Shown here: positions 39,321 to 41,712 of the stretch, piece by piece
Layout of the letters: each line of letters starts with the position of its first letter
How positions within the stretch are numbered: the stretch's first letter is position 1
DNA from: Fragilaria crotonensis
Taxonomy: Eukaryota; Bacillariophyta; Fragilariophyceae; Fragilariales; Fragilariaceae
Direction: 5' to 3'
Assembly: GCA_022925895.1 (NCBI GenBank)
Contig: JAKSYS010000565.1
Coordinates: forward strand, 1-41,712
DNA length: 41,712 bases
The notes under the pieces: generated by a model
Seen by the model: only the letters and a program-made list of their open reading frames with translations
Database searches by the model: none
What the model was told of the DNA's origin: nothing
Translations under genes and position numbers: made by a program

Positions 39321-40481
39321 TCATGTACCCAGAGCGAAGCACCAGTATTTCTGTGGGGCACCTGTAATCCGCAACAAATGGGAAGTGGCTGTCTTCAGCA
39401 TACCACCTCGTCGTTCAGCAAGGTTCTGGTTGGGGTGATGAGGTTCGGTATAAGTCGAAGGGATTGCGAGTCTTGTTAACTGCGACAACCATTTCGTACT
39501 CTTGAATTCTGGTGCATTGTCCGACTTGAGCTGGCTAGGTGCACCACAATCCGTGATCATTTGAGCCAATGTGTGAGGGCTTTGTGATCTCCGACTCATC
39601 AAGTATACCACATCCATACCAGTCCGTTGAAATGAAAATAGGTTCCAACAAGTATAGCCTCGTACAGACGGTGTTGATGAGAAGAACGTGTCAACATAAC
39701 ACACATCATTGATGCGACGAATTTTCAATTCAGGAAGTCGCGTCTGGAAGTGGTCACGCATGATCTCTCGTGTCTCTGACTCCACCGATAGAACGAGCTG
39801 AGTTGTTGCTAATAAGGTTTTGTTAACAACATGATCAGGAATGAATCCAAGACATCGCTTCCAGTCAATCGTCGGTTTCGAATGAGTCGAACGACGTCGA
39901 GAATGTAGTCGTGCCATTGGTTCATAGACAACGCTTCCGTCTGTTAGGGTAACCCGAGGAAGAGAATTGAGTTCGTTGTCTGTAATCTCCTGAACCTCGA
40001 AGAAGCATTTAGTGCCATCAAAAAAGAATGGCATGCATACATCCCCGAAACGAGCCATCTGTCTCCCAGGATCACCATTCACGTCACGCTCACAACGGGC
40101 ACGGTCATCGATTCCATTACGAGTGTCACGCAGCGACTGGTGGACTGAGAGTAGTGACTCTCTTTGAGCATCGTTATCATCGTACAATGCTTCATGAACA
40201 TAAGCTGCGTAAGCTTTGCCGTCTCGCAAATAAGTTTGGCCACTGCAGACACGACGGGAAAACCTCACCGACACTACGACCGGCGAAGGCTCCTGTCATC
40301 ATGACTTCACGGCCTGTACGGGAAATAACTCTCCAAGCCCAAGAGTCTGATCATTTCCAGTATCAGAGACAAGGATATGTTGAGAGGGATCCGCTTCAGA
40401 AATATAATTGTTGATACGAACAACTCGTCTAATAGTTCTGACTGCGGACCTCTGCAACCAGCAGGTAGAGCGTTCGGTCAC
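39321..40481 (-). pseudogene. Protease and integrase core of the second copia element
   Basis: The protease active site is in the frame 40481-40299: HILVSDTGNDQTLGLGE, with a standard DTG. The integrase frame (40274-39321) starts inside the protease and carries WKRCLGFIPDHVVNKTLLAT, then the catalytic residues: Asp in YVDTFFSSTPS, Asp in LKSDNAPEF and Glu in NQNLAERRGG. The last two are 35 residues apart, giving DD35E. A frame change lies near 40275-40320, where a neighbouring frame reads GREVMMTGAFAGRSVGE. The integrase frame stops at 39321-39323, before the domain should end. Confidence 0.8.
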
Positions 40482-41712
40482 GACCCGACGCCTCTTCTGG
40501 AGTCGAATTCGTTTCGCGGTGGTTCCGTCGATTCAGAGGTACCACTACCTGCCCCACTCGTATCACTTGTTGTTGCGGTTGAGTTCTGGTCGTCTCCGCA
40601 CTGCTCTGACTGGTCTTGTTGGTCTTGTTCCCTTTAGTCCTTGGAGAAAATGTTTCAACGACTGTCTCGTAATTTGCAGAGAGCTTTTCCTGTGCCATTC
40701 CTTTATGGGCATCTGTGCGCCAATCAAGGATCAACTTGAACAAAGAATTCTGAAAGACTTTTTCCACGAGTCTGGAAGTCGAGGTATATTCCATTTTGTT
40801 AGTTGTTTATCAGCAGCAGTCGAGCCAGTGTCATTCTTAGAACGATTACTAGATGATGAAAGGTGCTTTGACGGGAATGGGAGAGGTATCACCACCCGGA
40901 TTTGCCGCACGATCCTTCATCATCAATGATGTTTCTCGCCCTGATTTCGGTGAGTATAGACTCCACACTACTATCTGGCTTGTGGACGATTGAATCACGT
41001 ACAAGCTCGAAATCATCATCCTGAATTGCTACAAGTAGGAGAGCTCGAAGCGTATCAGAATCCTCCGACAAGCGGGCATTATTCTTCCGCAATCGCTGAA
41101 GACAATCCCGAAAGTCAGAGAGGAACTTGGTAGCCGTACTATTATTATCCAGTCGAATGTTCAACAATCGCCGAATATCAAAAAGAACGACATTGGCACG
41201 GTTCAAGGCAGTATTGTAATACTCCTCAAGTGCCGACCATAGCAAACCGGGTTCCAATTTCTTGTCATCGAGCATTCCTTGCGCAATAGATTGTGCCTGT
41301 CCACCATGGACAGCACCTCGTAATGCATAGAAAACACTCTCGGCAACATCAGGGAATCTTCCCACCATAGTCTCGTCGTCCAGAAACCGACCAAATCCAG
41401 CAACCTAGTGTACATTCTGTGGATTCCCTCCATAAAAAATCCTCGTCGCTTCCGAGAATTTCTCGAGTGTCGGAACAGCCTTTATCAAAGATCTGAACCA
41501 TCCTATGCGACGGGGAGTTCGGCAAGCTTGTTGGAGAGACATCTTTGGCGATGTGCGGTGTTTACACTGATGACAATCTCGTTCATAGTTAACGTAGGGG
41601 CCAACTTTCCGATACGAGCATAATCGACAATGTATCCGAGTTTCTTCGCTACGACCGGAGCGGTGATCGACGGAGATTCCAGTACCAGGCTGTAGGGCGT
41701 TGGTCACGTCAG
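40429..41712 (-). pseudogene. Gag of the second copia element, 5' end outside the window
   Basis: The capsid part is well preserved at 41368-40889: FPDVAESVFYALRGAVHGGQ, ALNRANVVLFDIRRLLNIRL, FLSDFRDCLQRLRKNNARLS, and LRALLLVAIQDDDFELVRDS. Upstream in the same frame is a segment with CRLCSYRKVGPYVNYERDC and AVPTLEKFSE, interrupted by a single TAG at 41405-41407; reading on from it gives VAGFGRFLDDETMVG directly into the capsid block. Downstream, the Gag tail continues in another frame (40794-40429, Lys/Thr/Gln rich). It is not functional as shown. Confidence 0.8.

Larger units (their letters stand above)
36296..41712 (-). mobile_element. Second Ty1/copia retrotransposon, degraded, runs past the window end
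   Basis: Read on the minus strand, the order is Gag, protease, integrase, linker with a chromodomain-like segment, reverse transcriptase, RNase H. The 5' LTR and start of Gag lie beyond 41712. Coding blocks are separated by stops and frame changes, so the copy is defective unless the sequence is poor. A purine-rich stretch (gggtttgagaggagg) just after RNase H, followed by ttgggtcacgtgc, could be the polypurine tract and LTR start at about 36296; this border is a guess. The proteins are clearly diverged from those of the element at 11-18 kb, so this is a different lineage. Confidence 0.85.

Noticed and set aside
1..41712. CRISPR array, bacterial operon or riboswitch
   Set aside because: No regularly spaced repeat-spacer pattern and no bacterial gene order; tandem repeats here lack unique spacers.

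Overview
The window reads as nuclear DNA of a eukaryotic microalga, most likely a diatom or close stramenopile relative. This is an inference. It rests on Ty1/copia elements of the kind abundant in diatoms, a second multi-copy transposase-like family that I associate from memory with diatoms, and eukaryotic host genes (an ISCA-type Fe-S protein, a SAPS-domain phosphatase subunit, a Q-rich coiled-coil protein). Nothing looks bacterial. Genes are sparse and single, and most of the sequence is mobile elements in different stages of decay.

Layout. 0.4-1.2 kb (minus): a secreted proline/glutamate-rich repeat protein. 1.2-5.7 kb: short dispersed and tandem repeats and several inverted-repeat elements. 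5.9-8.9 kb (plus): a decayed transposase-like gene with an upstream companion reading frame. 9.7-10.5 kb: a short DNA transposon with terminal inverted repeats and a TAA target duplication (PIF/Harbinger-like). 11.07-18.04 kb (plus): a young, almost complete Ty1/copia retrotransposon with near-identical LTRs, Gag, protease, integrase, a chromodomain-like segment, reverse transcriptase and RNase H. 19.2-24.5 kb: a segment bracketed by inverted repeats, holding a minisatellite and decayed coding sequence that ends in a CCHC zinc knuckle. 25.3-26.5 kb (minus): a paralogue of the first gene. 27.7-30.2 kb (plus): a protein with three RFxV motifs, a coiled coil and a long Gln-rich tail, probably with one intron. 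30.75-31.18 kb (minus): an ISCA-type Fe-S assembly protein. 32.4-35.5 kb (plus): a SAPS-domain PP6 regulatory subunit; these last two are divergent across a GTAC-rich spacer. 36.3 kb to the end (minus): a second, degraded copia element running off the window.

The main host-gene interest is the pair of secreted repeat proteins, which share an N-terminus (secretion signal, then LFKDDQNYWNRLL) and a KSMK-containing C-terminal half but have different repeats between. They lie about 25 kb apart in the same orientation, separated by mobile elements. A second point is the RFxV protein, whose motifs look like kinase docking sites.

A general caution: conserved genes here (SAPS, ISCA) need single-base corrections, several of them at homopolymer runs, to read through. 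This could be residual sequencing error, so frame breaks elsewhere in the window should not be taken as proof of pseudogenes without reads or transcripts.
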